A DNA stretch of 51,939 bases from an uncultured Oscillibacter sp. (GCA_900544615.1 UQVS01000018.1:1-51939); one strand, 5' to 3'. Counted from the first letter of the stretch, positions 24,780 to 31,949 are shown. Numbers and translations: made by a program. The notes: generated by a model not told the origin, from the sequence alone.

Positions 24780-25136
24780 ATGACGCAAATAAGAAAAGCG
24801 ATCGAGTCGATTGGATGCATTTTTCTCATGCTGCTGATTCCGCTTCATGTTTATGGGTGTTATCTCAACCTTACGCACGGCGTAGACAAGGGCTATGGAC
24901 ACAGCTTTCCCATAGGAAGCTATGTGATCGTCGGAATCTATTTGTCGGTGATTGCTGCGGTCGATCTTTTCTTCAGTGACAGCCTGATTTCGATAGAACT
25001 GCTTTTTGCACCATACATGATCCTTTATCCGCTTCTCGAATGGGTTGGAATTTCAAATGATAGATTTGCAGTCATTGTGGTCAGCCTTTTTGGCATGATA
25101 AATTGGGGCATCTGCAAATTCTTTTGCGATCAGTGA
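24780..25136 (+). CDS. Small four-helix membrane protein, unknown
   Basis: 118 residues with four predicted membrane helices: IGCIFLMLLIPLHVYGCYL, FPIGSYVIVGIYLSVIAAVDLFF, SIELLFAPYMILYPLLEWV and FAVIVVSLFGMINWGICKFF. Few charged residues lie between them. I do not recognise a family. AGAAGG precedes the start. It shares the AT-rich composition and direction of the DUF4375 gene and ends in front of a good hairpin terminator, so the two form one small acquired transcription unit. Confidence 0.65.
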   Translation: MTQIRKAIESIGCIFLMLLIPLHVYGCYLNLTHGVDKGYGHSFPIGSYVIVGIYLSVIAAVDLFFSDSLISIELLFAPYMILYPLLEWVGISNDRFAVIVVSLFGMINWGICKFFCDQ

Positions 25137-25172
25137 GTTCCAACCCAAAAGCTCTTCTAAAAACTGATATGA

Positions 25173-25204
25173 AAATCCGACCGATGGTTATATCGGTCGG
25201 ATTT
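25173..25204 (+). terminator. Terminator of the AT-rich island
   Basis: A perfect 13-bp stem, AAATCCGACCGAT / ATCGGTCGGATTT, with a 6-nt loop, then ACTGTTTTA. It lies 36 nt after the membrane-protein stop. Confidence 0.8.
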
Positions 25205-25288
25205 ACTGTTTTATAACCATCCGGCTTTTGCCGGGTCGTTGAGGGTAGGAGGAAAGGCGTTTAAAGCCGAGGCGTGGAACGGTGAGGG

Positions 25289-26044
25289 TCAGCCCTTTCC
25301 AGGCAGCGGCAGGGCGTGCATGATGACCCGTCCGAAGCAGACCAGAGAACGGCTGCCAGAGGGCGTCAGGATCACGTCGGCGTCTGCCCGGCGGCGATTC
25401 AGGGAGAACAGATACACGATCCCGGCGGGATCCTTGTAATACTGCTTGCAGAACATATCGCCATCGACGCAGAAAATGCCGACGTCCCCGGCCCGCAGGG
25501 GATCCCGGTTCACATAGACCACCGAGCCGTCCGCAATAAAAGGAACCATGGAGTCGCCGCTGATGCGGACGGCAAACTCCGCCGCCTGCGGCACCTCATC
25601 CGTAACGGAGATGTAGTCAAAGTCCTCGCCGAATACCGGGGAAGCGTAGCCTGCGGCCGCAGGGGTGCGGTAAAGGGGAATGACCCGCGGCTCCCGCTGC
25701 TCCGGCTGAGCGGCCTCCAGCTCGTCCCGGTAGCTGCACAGGGCTTCCACCACCGAGCGCACGGATTCCCGTCCCATGGGGGACAGACCCCGGTATTGCC
25801 GCAGCAGTGCCTGCTCCGGGCCGCTCATCGCCTGCCCGCCGCCGCGATAACTGTCCTGAAACAAAATGTTCGGCTCGGTTTCCAGACTGTCGAACAGGCG
25901 CAGCATGATGTCCTCCTTGGGGAAGCTTACGCCGTTTTCATAGTTGCTGACTGCCGAGGAGGAAACGCCGAGCCGCTCTGCCAGATCGGCACGGGAAAGC
26001 TTCAGTTCTCCCCGCCGGTACTTGATTCGTTCGCCAAAACTCAT
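25289..26044 (-). CDS. XRE-family repressor with self-cleaving S24 (LexA-like) domain
   Basis: 251 residues. Residues 1-60 are a Cro/CI-type helix-turn-helix (LKLSRADLAERLGVSSSAVSNYENGVSF). The C-terminal S24 peptidase has the serine of RISGDSMVPFI (Ser165) and the lysine of DMFCKQYY (Lys200), the right spacing for a LexA dyad. The likely self-cleavage bond is Ala131-Gly132 in TPAAAGYASP. The architecture is that of phage CI repressors and HdiR-type regulators, which fall apart when RecA is activated by DNA damage. AGGAGG lies 10 nt upstream of the ATG. The divergent promoters and three operators at 26089-26202 lie directly upstream. No phage structural genes are in the window. Confidence 0.93.
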   Translation of the reverse strand: MSFGERIKYRRGELKLSRADLAERLGVSSSAVSNYENGVSFPKEDIMLRLFDSLETEPNILFQDSYRGGGQAMSGPEQALLRQYRGLSPMGRESVRSVVEALCSYRDELEAAQPEQREPRVIPLYRTPAAAGYASPVFGEDFDYISVTDEVPQAAEFAVRISGDSMVPFIADGSVVYVNRDPLRAGDVGIFCVDGDMFCKQYYKDPAGIVYLFSLNRRRADADVILTPSGSRSLVCFGRVIMHALPLPGKG

Positions 26045-26088
26045 GAAAAAAACGCCTCCTGCTCCCTTTTTCGACTGGATTCGCCTTT

Positions 26089-26117
26089 ATCATAGCGAAT
26101 TTTCCTGTGACTGTCAA
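26089..26117 (-). promoter_or_regulatory. Promoter of the XRE-S24 repressor gene
   Basis: On the minus strand: TTGACA (26112-26117), 17-nt spacer, TATGAT (26089-26094), about 45 nt upstream of the start codon. Operator O1 (26127-26139) lies 9 bp upstream of its -35, where a bound regulator could repress or activate. Confidence 0.88.
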
Positions 26118-26125
26118 TTCATTTT

Positions 26126-26202
26126 AACAAGATTCTTGTAAAAATATTCTTGACTTAACAAATAACTTGTGATAATCTGGTTCCAATAACAAAGAGCTTG
26201 TA
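26126..26202. promoter_or_regulatory. Three operators for the XRE-S24 repressor, 31 bp apart
   Basis: Three related 13-bp palindromes: O1 ACAAGATTCTTGT (26127-26139, perfect), O2 ACAAATAACTTGT (26158-26170), O3 ACAAAGAGCTTGT (26189-26201). The shared consensus is AACAARNNNCTTGTR. Start-to-start spacing is exactly 31 bp both times, three helical turns, so the bound dimers would lie on one face. O2 fills the spacer of the rightward promoter and O3 covers its start point. Confidence 0.85.
26150..26178 (+). promoter_or_regulatory. Rightward promoter under operators O2 and O3
   Basis: TTGACT (26150-26155), 17-nt spacer containing O2, TAATCT (26173-26178). It points away from the repressor gene towards the short peptide gene at 26246. 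Repressor binding at O2 would block RNA polymerase directly. Confidence 0.75.
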
Positions 26203-26245
26203 TTCTGCACGGCTGTGCGGACAAGCAGAAGGAGGAACGTCATCT

Positions 26246-26317
26246 ATGAGATCTGGCACATGGAGCAGCCGCGGAGACACGGCGTCGTTCGGCGTTTCTG
26301 CCGAACCGCCTGCATAA
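26246..26317 (+). CDS. Putative 23-residue peptide gene under the repressor
   Basis: AAGGAGG lies about 11 nt upstream of the ATG. The reading frame codes for 23 residues starting MRSGTWSSRGDTASFG and ending in PPA, then TAA. It is rich in Ser, Gly and charged residues, with no membrane helix. It is the only start codon with a good ribosome-binding site in the rightward transcript before the tRNA region. It is not a recognised family; it could be a small SOS-type effector, a leader peptide or chance. Confidence 0.4.
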   Translation: MRSGTWSSRGDTASFGVSAEPPA

Positions 26318-26353
26318 CGGCTGCTGGGGGACGGAGACGCCATTGGTTCAGGA

Positions 26354-26389
26354 CAAAAAAATAAACGCAGACAAATGTCTGCGTTTATT
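26354..26389 (-). terminator. Terminator of the tRNA-Tyr/Thr unit
   Basis: A 14-bp stem, AATAAACGCAGACA / TGTCTGCGTTTATT, with a 2-nt loop; on the minus strand a run of T follows. It starts at the encoded CCA of tRNA-Tyr. It also faces the rightward repressor-controlled transcript. Confidence 0.88.
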
Positions 26390-26473
26390 GGTGGGGGAAG
26401 GTGGATTCGAACCACCGAAGTCAGTGACAACAGATTTACAGTCTGCCCCATTTGGCCGCTCTGGAATTCCCCC
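26389..26473 (-). tRNA. tRNA-Tyr (GTA)
   Basis: On the minus strand, acceptor GGGGGAA pairs with TTCCCCC, followed by an encoded ACCA. The anticodon arm CAGACT-GTA-AATCTG gives GTA. A long variable arm is present, as bacterial tRNA-Tyr requires, together with GGTTCGAATCC. Confidence 0.95.
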
Positions 26474-26484
26474 ATATGAAATTT

Positions 26485-26560
26485 TGGAGCTGGTGGACGG
26501 ATTCGAACCCCCGACCTGCTGATTACAAATCAGCTGCTCTACCAGCTGAGCTACACCAGC
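26485..26560 (-). tRNA. tRNA-Thr (TGT)
   Basis: On the minus strand, acceptor GCTGGTG pairs with CACCAGC and CCA is encoded. D-arm TAGCTCAGCTGGTAGAGCA, anticodon arm CTGATT-TGT-AATCAG, T-loop GGTTCGAATCC. It is the first gene of the Thr-Tyr unit. Confidence 0.96.
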
Positions 26561-26579
26561 AGTTCCAACAGCGATATTT

Positions 26580-26608
26580 ATCTTACCAGAACATAGTGCA
26601 TTTGTCAA
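26580..26608 (-). promoter_or_regulatory. Promoter of the tRNA-Thr/Tyr unit
   Basis: On the minus strand: TTGACA (26603-26608), 17 nt, TAAGAT (26580-26585), 20 nt upstream of the tRNA-Thr 5' end. Confidence 0.85.
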
Positions 26609-26652
26609 CAGATTTTTTCGCTTTTCTGCAATACTTTTTGGGAGGGATCGGG

Positions 26653-26838
26653 TTGAACAAAAGAAACTGCTCTGCCTGCCGGGTGGTGCGCTGCACGCTC
26701 TGCGGCCGGGAAATTATTATGAATGAGGAATATTGGTGCTGCAACGGCGCACAGGTGTGCGCCGCCTGCCTGCCGGAGCTGGCGCGCCGGGAGCTGTGGC
26801 CCTGCCGGGAGATCCGGGGACGGGAGGCTTGCCGATGA
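26653..26838 (+). CDS. Small Cys-rich (zinc-ribbon-like) protein
   Basis: 61 residues from a TTG at 26653 that has GGGAGGG 6 nt upstream. The sequence is dominated by C-x2-C and related pairs (NCSACRVVRCTLCGRE, then WCCNGAQVCAACLPEL), consistent with one or two zinc knuckles. I do not recognise a family. The stop codon overlaps the start of the next gene as ATGA, so translation of the two is coupled. It is the first of a three-gene set. Confidence 0.6.
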   Translation: MNKRNCSACRVVRCTLCGREIIMNEEYWCCNGAQVCAACLPELARRELWPCREIRGREACR

Positions 26839-27050
26839 CGCTGCTGGAAATGTCTGTGCAATATGCGGAGCGGGCCGCGGCGATCCGGGAGCGGATCACC
26901 ATGCTCCGGGGAATGGAGCGGCAGGAATCGGATCTGGAGACGGCAAGGAGCCTCCGGCGGCGGGTGGCCGAGCTGCTGCCGCTGTGGCGGGAGGCCAGAG
27001 ACCTGGCCCGCCTGACGGCTCACTACTACGACAGGGAGGATTTAAAATGA
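26835..27050 (+). CDS. Small helical protein, unknown
   Basis: 71 residues, almost all helix-forming with charged heptad-like spacing (MSVQYAERAAAIRERITMLR, then TARSLRRRVAELLPLWREAR), so a coiled coil is likely. No recognised domain. It overlaps the previous gene by ATGA and the next one by ATGA, which argues that it is a real gene and a partner of both neighbours. Its ribosome-binding site (GGGAGG) lies in the preceding gene. Confidence 0.6.
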   Translation: MTLLEMSVQYAERAAAIRERITMLRGMERQESDLETARSLRRRVAELLPLWREARDLARLTAHYYDREDLK

Positions 27051-27343
27051 AGCGGCTCAGTCTTGAAGCGAAAGGCGGCCAGTGGCTGGCCGACCTTGCC
27101 AGCTGGGAGCGGGAGAGCGCCCCGGACAACAGGGAACAGCTGGAACGCCTGCACCGAAACCTGCGCTTGGCCCGGCAGCAGGCGCTGACAGACCGTCAGC
27201 GGCAGATGCTGGAGCTTTATTACGATCAGGGGCTTACCATGGGGCAGATCGCGCTGAAGCTCAATCTGAACCGCTCCACCGTTTCCCGGACGCTGAGCCG
27301 GGCAAAGGACAAGCTTTACCGCTGCCTGCGCTACAGCCTGTAA
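27047..27343 (+). CDS. Sigma-70 region-4-like helix-turn-helix protein
   Basis: 98 residues. The C-terminal half reads ALTDRQRQMLELYYDQGLTMGQIALKLNLNRSTVSRTLSRAKDKL, a sigma region 4 / LuxR-like helix-turn-helix; region 2 is absent, so it cannot be a full sigma factor. Such short proteins are common in clostridial mobile elements and phages as late-gene activators. AGGGAGG is upstream of the ATG, inside the preceding gene. The trio ends here, and a new promoter for the yitT-like gene lies 18 nt downstream. Confidence 0.75.
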   Translation: MKRLSLEAKGGQWLADLASWERESAPDNREQLERLHRNLRLARQQALTDRQRQMLELYYDQGLTMGQIALKLNLNRSTVSRTLSRAKDKLYRCLRYSL

Positions 27344-27360
27344 AAATGCGGGGCGACGTC

Positions 27361-27389
27361 TTGCGGTTTGGGCGGATGGGCTGTATAAT
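27361..27389 (+). promoter_or_regulatory. Promoter of the YitT-family gene
   Basis: TTGCGG (27361-27366), 17 nt, TATAAT (27384-27389), about 58 nt upstream of the start codon. Confidence 0.75.
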
Positions 27390-27446
27390 AAAGCCCACAA
27401 CGGCAGAAGCTATCTTGATCTGACGACAGGAAAGGAGCGGAATGGG

Positions 27447-28331
27447 ATGCTCAACACCGCAATGCACCGTCCGAGACTTCGGATGCTGGCCTGTATTCTG
27501 GGCGAGCTGATCGCGGCGTTTTCCCTGAACTACTTCATTGTTCCGCTGGGGCTTTACTCCGGCGGCAGCATGGGTGTGTGCCAGCTGATCCGCACGCTGC
27601 TGCAAATCTGGGGCGGTCTCAGCTTCGGTGACTATGATATTGCGGGAATTCTGTATTTTCTCTCCAATATCCCCATTTTGCTGTATGCCCGCGGGATTCT
27701 GGGGCGGAAGTTCGTGCTGAAAACCGTGGTATGCACCATGGCCTTTTCCCTGTTTTACAGCGTCATTCCTGCGCCCAGCACCATGGTGGTAAACGATACC
27801 CTGACGGCCTGCCTGCTGGGTGGGATCCTCACCGGCGTCGGTTCGGGCCTGGTGCTTACCTGTGGCGGCAGCGGCGGAGGACTGGACGTGATCGGATTAT
27901 GCCTGAGCAAAAAGGGCAGCCGTTTCACTGTAGGACGCTTTTCCATGACCTTCAATGCCTTTCTGTACGCACTCTGCCTGATCCTTTTTACCCCGGAGAC
28001 GGCAATTTATTCCGTGATCTACAATTTTGCTTCCGCTATGGTGGTGGATAAGGCCCACCAGCAGAATATCAGCGTGCAGGCGCTGATTTTCACACGGGCC
28101 GGAGAGCGGGAGCTGGGCCGGGTCATCATGGATGAGCTGGGCCGGGGCGTCACATGGTGGGAAGGCGTCGGCGCGTATACCGGCGAAAATGTACACGTTC
28201 TGTGCGTCTGCCTGTCCAAATACGAAATTGAGGAGCTGTTCCACACAGTCCATGAAATGGATCCCCATGCGTTCATTACCTTGCAGGAGGGCGTGCGGAT
28301 CTACGGCAATTTCCAGAAAAAACTCGAATGA
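27447..28331 (+). CDS. YitT-family membrane protein (DUF2179 C-terminus)
   Basis: 294 residues. The N-terminal ~200 residues hold five to six membrane helices with the family motifs LGELIAAFSLNYFIVPLGLYSGG and GSGLVLTCGGSGGGLDVIGL. The C-terminus (QALIFTRAGERELGRVIMDE ... HAFITLQEGVRIYGNF) is the cytosolic DUF2179 domain. Function in the family is not settled. AAAGGAG precedes the ATG. The racemase gene begins 19 nt downstream and is probably co-transcribed. Confidence 0.92.
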   Translation: MLNTAMHRPRLRMLACILGELIAAFSLNYFIVPLGLYSGGSMGVCQLIRTLLQIWGGLSFGDYDIAGILYFLSNIPILLYARGILGRKFVLKTVVCTMAFSLFYSVIPAPSTMVVNDTLTACLLGGILTGVGSGLVLTCGGSGGGLDVIGLCLSKKGSRFTVGRFSMTFNAFLYALCLILFTPETAIYSVIYNFASAMVVDKAHQQNISVQALIFTRAGERELGRVIMDELGRGVTWWEGVGAYTGENVHVLCVCLSKYEIEELFHTVHEMDPHAFITLQEGVRIYGNFQKKLE

Positions 28332-28350
28332 AGAAATGGGAGCGAATCCA

Positions 28351-29001
28351 ATGAAACCGATCATTGTCATGGCCGGAACGCCGGTCGATACCCGTATGGG
28401 GATGGACTGCCTGTCGTCCCACGGCCTCACCGGGTTGTTCTGCCCGGTGTCCGAGAATCCAAATCAGCAGACGGCGTTTCAGATCTCACCGATGGAGAAA
28501 AAGGCGGCGGCGGTCACGGCTCTGCTGCGGACGGCGCAGGCGGAGCATGGCTGTGGAAAAGCCTTTATCTACTGCAATTCCCTGTCCGGCTCCGTGGATT
28601 TCGGCCCCATTGCGCGGGAAACCGGCCTGAAAATTGTTACGCCGCTGGACGTGTACCGCCAGCTGGCGCCCCGGTACCATTCTCTGGCGGTGATTGCCGC
28701 CAACGCGCAGGGGACGGCGGGCATTGAGCGCACGCTGCTCTCCGCCAACCCGGAGCTGACGCTGCGTTCCACGGGGCTGCTGCCGGTGGTACTGTCCATT
28801 GAAGCCGGAGAGCCGCCGGAAGAACTGGTTTCCCGCCACCGCCTGCCGGAGCTGTGCGGCTGGTATGAAAGCGTAGGGGCGGAAGCACTGGTGCTGGGCT
28901 GCACCCACTTCCCCTATTTCAAGGAGACGCTGGCAAAGCGGATCGCTTTGCCCATTCTGGATCCGGCGGAGGAAATGATCCGCCTGCTGACGGAGGAATA
29001 A
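28351..29001 (+). CDS. Aspartate/glutamate racemase family protein
   Basis: 216 residues, shorter than MurI. Both catalytic cysteines expected of PLP-independent racemases are visible: FIYCNSLSGSVDFG near residue 70 and LVLGCTHFPYFKETL near residue 190. The N-terminus MAGTPVDTRMGMDCL resembles the DTPVG start of glutamate racemase without being identical. It is likely a racemase for aspartate, glutamate or a related amino acid; the substrate is not certain. The ATG at 28351 has GGGAG 9 nt upstream; the one at 28336 has none. A strong terminator follows. Confidence 0.82.
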   Translation: MKPIIVMAGTPVDTRMGMDCLSSHGLTGLFCPVSENPNQQTAFQISPMEKKAAAVTALLRTAQAEHGCGKAFIYCNSLSGSVDFGPIARETGLKIVTPLDVYRQLAPRYHSLAVIAANAQGTAGIERTLLSANPELTLRSTGLLPVVLSIEAGEPPEELVSRHRLPELCGWYESVGAEALVLGCTHFPYFKETLAKRIALPILDPAEEMIRLLTEE

Positions 29002-29005
29002 GCAA

Positions 29006-29047
29006 ACCGCCTCCCGGCACTTTGAAGTGCCGGGAGGCGGTCTTTTT
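29006..29047 (+). terminator. Terminator of the yitT-racemase unit
   Basis: A perfect 16-bp stem, ACCGCCTCCCGGCACT / AGTGCCGGGAGGCGGT, with a TTGA loop, then CTTTTTTC. It begins 5 nt after the racemase stop and faces the convergent CmpB-like gene. Confidence 0.94.
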
Positions 29048-29063
29048 TCATGCGGCAGGACGA

Positions 29064-30101
29064 TCAATGCTCCAGAAGCTTCCGCAGGGAGGCCAGCGCC
29101 TCGCCCAGTTCCTCCTTGGCTTTGGCGGTGGGGTTGGCCCGCAGAATCCGCAGGGTCGCCTCATAGCGCTGAATGGAGCGGGTGCGTACCTGTGTCTCCT
29201 TCTGGCGGACGGCGGCAATGAGGGTGTCCAGCTCCTCCCGATGCTGAGCCAGCGCCTTTTCGCCGGGCTCGTCAATGCCGTCATCCAGCGCGGCGCGGGT
29301 CTTTTCCAGCGCCTGAGCAATGTTGGACAGCACTTCCAGCTTGGATTCCACCCTGCGGCGGAAGGCGTTCTCAACCATCTCGCGGCGGCGCTGTTTCCGG
29401 ACACGCTTGGCCGTGCGGTGCGCTTCCAGTTCATCGGCAAGGTAGGCTTGCAGCAGGTATTTGTCCAGAGAGGTCTTTTCCCGGAAGGCGCGCAGCTCCT
29501 CCTCTGTGCGGGCCTGCGCCGCCTCGGCTTTCTGCGCCAGCTTCCGCAGCTCCTCGTTTTCCTCCGTGAGCTTGGTGAGGACCTCCCGCAGATCGATGGC
29601 CGCTCTGGTGGACTTCACGGTATCCCAGATAAACAGCGCGGCAATGACCCCGGCCAGCGGGTTGACCAGCAGATCCGGCAGCTTGTGAAGCAGGCGGTCA
29701 ATGGGCGGATGAATAAACCTCACCAGCAGGATGGAGAAAAAGCCCCAGGCAATAGAACTGGTGAGGCAGATATAGCCGTGGAGGTTGCAGGGCTGTTTGG
29801 TATAGTCCCAGTAACGAACCTTGAACAGCTGCTCCATCACAGCCCCCACCACATATTCCAGCAGCGTAGCGGCCAGCATACCGAGAACGTAAACCAGCCA
29901 CAGATTGTCCGCCACCGGCAGAGTCACGAAGAGTATGATGATGGCACCGGAGCCGTAGATCGGCAGCAGGGGGCCGTGGAGAAAGCCACGGTTCACCCAT
30001 TGGCGCTGTCTGGCGGAGACATAGCAGGATTCCCAGACCCAGCCGCAGAAGCAGTAGAAGAAAAACAGCAAGGCCCACTGACCCGGAGTATATACGTACA
30101 T
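29064..30101 (-). CDS. CmpB-like putative ABC transporter permease with coiled-coil tail
   Basis: 345 residues. The first ~190 hold four to five membrane helices with the ABC_trans_CmpB (PF06541) signature FFFYCFCGWVWESCYVS, then WVNRGFLHGPLLPIYGSGA and WDYTKQPCNLHGYICL. The rest, from about residue 190, is a long charged coiled coil (LTEENEELRKLAQKAEAAQA). It is not a true ABC permease in structure; the role is unknown. AAAGGA is about 7 nt upstream of the ATG. It lies 67 nt after hemW in the same direction. Confidence 0.85.
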   Translation of the reverse strand: MYVYTPGQWALLFFFYCFCGWVWESCYVSARQRQWVNRGFLHGPLLPIYGSGAIIILFVTLPVADNLWLVYVLGMLAATLLEYVVGAVMEQLFKVRYWDYTKQPCNLHGYICLTSSIAWGFFSILLVRFIHPPIDRLLHKLPDLLVNPLAGVIAALFIWDTVKSTRAAIDLREVLTKLTEENEELRKLAQKAEAAQARTEEELRAFREKTSLDKYLLQAYLADELEAHRTAKRVRKQRRREMVENAFRRRVESKLEVLSNIAQALEKTRAALDDGIDEPGEKALAQHREELDTLIAAVRQKETQVRTRSIQRYEATLRILRANPTAKAKEELGEALASLRKLLEH

Positions 30102-30168
30102 CTGACCATCCTTTCAGGTGCGCGGGAATCCCCGCCGCGTCCGGCGGCGTACCGCCTGTTGTCAAAAT

Positions 30169-31380
30169 TCAATCCAGTCTGACTCGGAAATCCCCGCGGG
30201 CCGCAGCGTCCGCCCGGCGCTGCTTTTCCGCCGTCTGGGCGTCCAGCAGCTCACCGATGATCTGGTTGGACACCAGAAAGCCCTTCGGCGTCAGGTGCCA
30301 GCGGCCACTCTCCTGCACCGCATAGCCGGCGGCTTCGCACTTTTGCAGGAACGGCAGGAAAATCGGGTCAAACCGGCGGCGGAAGCGGGCTTCGTAGTCC
30401 CTGGGATCCAGCCCATACACCGTCCGGGCGCCCAGCATGATCCACTCCGCGTCCCGCTCACGGGGCGGGATGGCGGTATTTTCGGAAAACAGGAACTGCC
30501 CGCCGCGGGCGGCGGCGATGTAGGCATCCAGATCCTTGGCATAGGCATACCTGACACCGCCGAAATCGCTGTGAGCGCCGGGGCCGAACCCGGCGTACTC
30601 CTGAAGCTGCCAGTACTTCAGATTATGGCGGGATTCATATCCCGGCTTTGCAAAGTTGGAGATCTCATACTGGATATAGCCGTACTGTTTTAGAAACTCC
30701 ACGGTTTGCAGGTACATATCCGCCTGCTCCTCATCCCCCGGCAGGCCGGCGGTGTCCTTCACGGCGAAAAGGGGCGTTCCCTCCTCCACCTTCAGGCCGT
30801 AGCAGCTCAGATGCTCCGGGTTCAGCGCCACGGCGGCGGAGAGGTTTTCCATCCACCGCTCCTGCGTCTGGCGGGGCAGGCCGTAGATGAGATCCAGAGA
30901 CAGATTCCTGAGCTTGGCCTTTCTGGCGGCCTCCACCGCCTGCTGCACCTGCTCCATGGTGTGGATGCGGCCGATGGCCTTCAATTCCTCGTCGCAGGCG
31001 GACTGCATCCCCAGCGAGATGCGGTTGAAGCCTGCCCGCCGCAAGGCCCGGAGGGCTTTCCAGTCCCCGGTGGAATCGGGGTTGGCCTCAAAGGTGATCT
31101 CCGCGTCCCTTTCCACCTGATAGCGCTTTTCAATGGTTTTCAGGATCCTGCCCAGCCGTTTTTCTCCCAGATAGCTGGGGGTGCCGCCGCCAAAGTAAAC
31201 CGTGTCCACGGCGTAGGCTGCGGCAAAGGGCGCGGTTTCGGTCAGGTGGGCGCAGAGGGCGTCGGTATAGGCGTCCATGCGGTCCTCAGAGCGGGGCAGA
31301 GAGTAAAAATCGCAGTAAACGCATTTGGATTTGCAGAACGGGATATGGACATACAGCCCCAGCGGGCGGCGGATTTTCAT
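30169..31380 (-). CDS. hemW: Radical SAM family heme chaperone HemW
   Basis: 403 residues. The radical-SAM cluster motif is CKSKCVYCDF (C-x3-C-x2-C) near residue 22, followed by YFGGGTPSYL and FEANPDS. The HemW-specific block (LSCYGLKVEEGTPLF, YEISNFAKPGYESRHNLKYW) and the C-terminal HemN-like domain (GFLVSNQIIGELL) are present. HemW binds heme and delivers it to respiratory proteins; older annotations call it coproporphyrinogen III oxidase, which this group is not. The ATG at 31380 has GGGAGG 8 nt upstream; the 31458 start has none. Confidence 0.93.
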   Translation of the reverse strand: MKIRRPLGLYVHIPFCKSKCVYCDFYSLPRSEDRMDAYTDALCAHLTETAPFAAAYAVDTVYFGGGTPSYLGEKRLGRILKTIEKRYQVERDAEITFEANPDSTGDWKALRALRRAGFNRISLGMQSACDEELKAIGRIHTMEQVQQAVEAARKAKLRNLSLDLIYGLPRQTQERWMENLSAAVALNPEHLSCYGLKVEEGTPLFAVKDTAGLPGDEEQADMYLQTVEFLKQYGYIQYEISNFAKPGYESRHNLKYWQLQEYAGFGPGAHSDFGGVRYAYAKDLDAYIAAARGGQFLFSENTAIPPRERDAEWIMLGARTVYGLDPRDYEARFRRRFDPIFLPFLQKCEAAGYAVQESGRWHLTPKGFLVSNQIIGELLDAQTAEKQRRADAAARGDFRVRLD

Positions 31381-31417
31381 GATGTATCCTCCCGGAAAAA
31401 TTGAAAAATCTGATGGT

Positions 31418-31446
31418 AGTGTACCGCGTTTTCCGTATTTTTGCAA
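31418..31446 (-). promoter_or_regulatory. Promoter of hemW
   Basis: On the minus strand: TTGCAA (31441-31446), 17 nt, TACACT (31418-31423), about 40 nt upstream of the start. It lies within the spoVAC upstream region, and the two genes diverge. Confidence 0.6.
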
Positions 31447-31511
31447 GGTGATTTGCATACTTTCCGCGTCGCGGCAGACACTATGGAAAACGTGTGAAAA
31501 GGGGTAGCCTT

Positions 31512-31949
31512 ATGGATATGATGCCGCAGGCGTATCAGCAGTATGTTCAGGAGAAAATGAAAAAGTCCCCCATCTGGAAGGATGTGTGCCTTGCATTTAT
31601 CATCGGCGGCGCGATCTGCGTGCTGGGGCAGGCCATCCAGAACGGCTGGGCCGCGCTGGGCCTTTCCCGGCAGGACGCCGGTACGGCAACGTCCTGCTCG
31701 CTGGTGGCGCTGTCCTCCCTGCTGACGGGACTGAATCTTTACAACAAGCTGGCCCGTTTTGGCGGCGCAGGAACGCTGGTACCCATCACCGGCTTTTCCA
31801 ATGCCGTGACCTCCCCGGCGCTGGACTTCAAATCTGAGGGCTTCGTCACCGGCATGGCGGCCAAAATGTTCACCGTGGCCGGGCCGGTCATTACCTTCGG
31901 CACGCTGGCGAGCGTAGTGTACGGCATAGTTCTAATGCTGGCGGGATAA
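31512..31949 (+). CDS. spoVAC: Stage V sporulation protein AC (SpoVAC)
   Basis: 145 residues with three to four membrane helices. Family marks are KDVCLAFIIGGAICVLGQAIQ near the N-terminus and GAGTLVPITGFSNAVTSPALDFKSEGFVTGM in the second half. SpoVA proteins form the channel that moves dipicolinic acid into and out of the spore. Orthologues are usually followed at once by spoVAD and spoVAE; here neither is present. The ATG at 31512 has AAGGGG about 8 nt upstream. The end of the gene is repeated at 32087-32152 behind a GC-rich insert, and this copy ends LMLAG whereas the second ends LMLAEQ. Confidence 0.93.
   Translation: MDMMPQAYQQYVQEKMKKSPIWKDVCLAFIIGGAICVLGQAIQNGWAALGLSRQDAGTATSCSLVALSSLLTGLNLYNKLARFGGAGTLVPITGFSNAVTSPALDFKSEGFVTGMAAKMFTVAGPVITFGTLASVVYGIVLMLAG
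31877..31942 (+). repeat. 66-bp direct repeat, copy 1 (end of spoVAC)
   Basis: The segment starting GGCCGGGCCGGTCATTACC is repeated 210 bp downstream with one change (A31916 versus G32126, synonymous GTA/GTG). Confidence 0.93.

Noticed and set aside
24206..27343. A prophage or integrated element around the S24 repressor and tRNA genes
   Set aside because: There is no integrase, terminase, portal or tail gene, and no tRNA-end duplication that I could find; only regulator-type genes are present.
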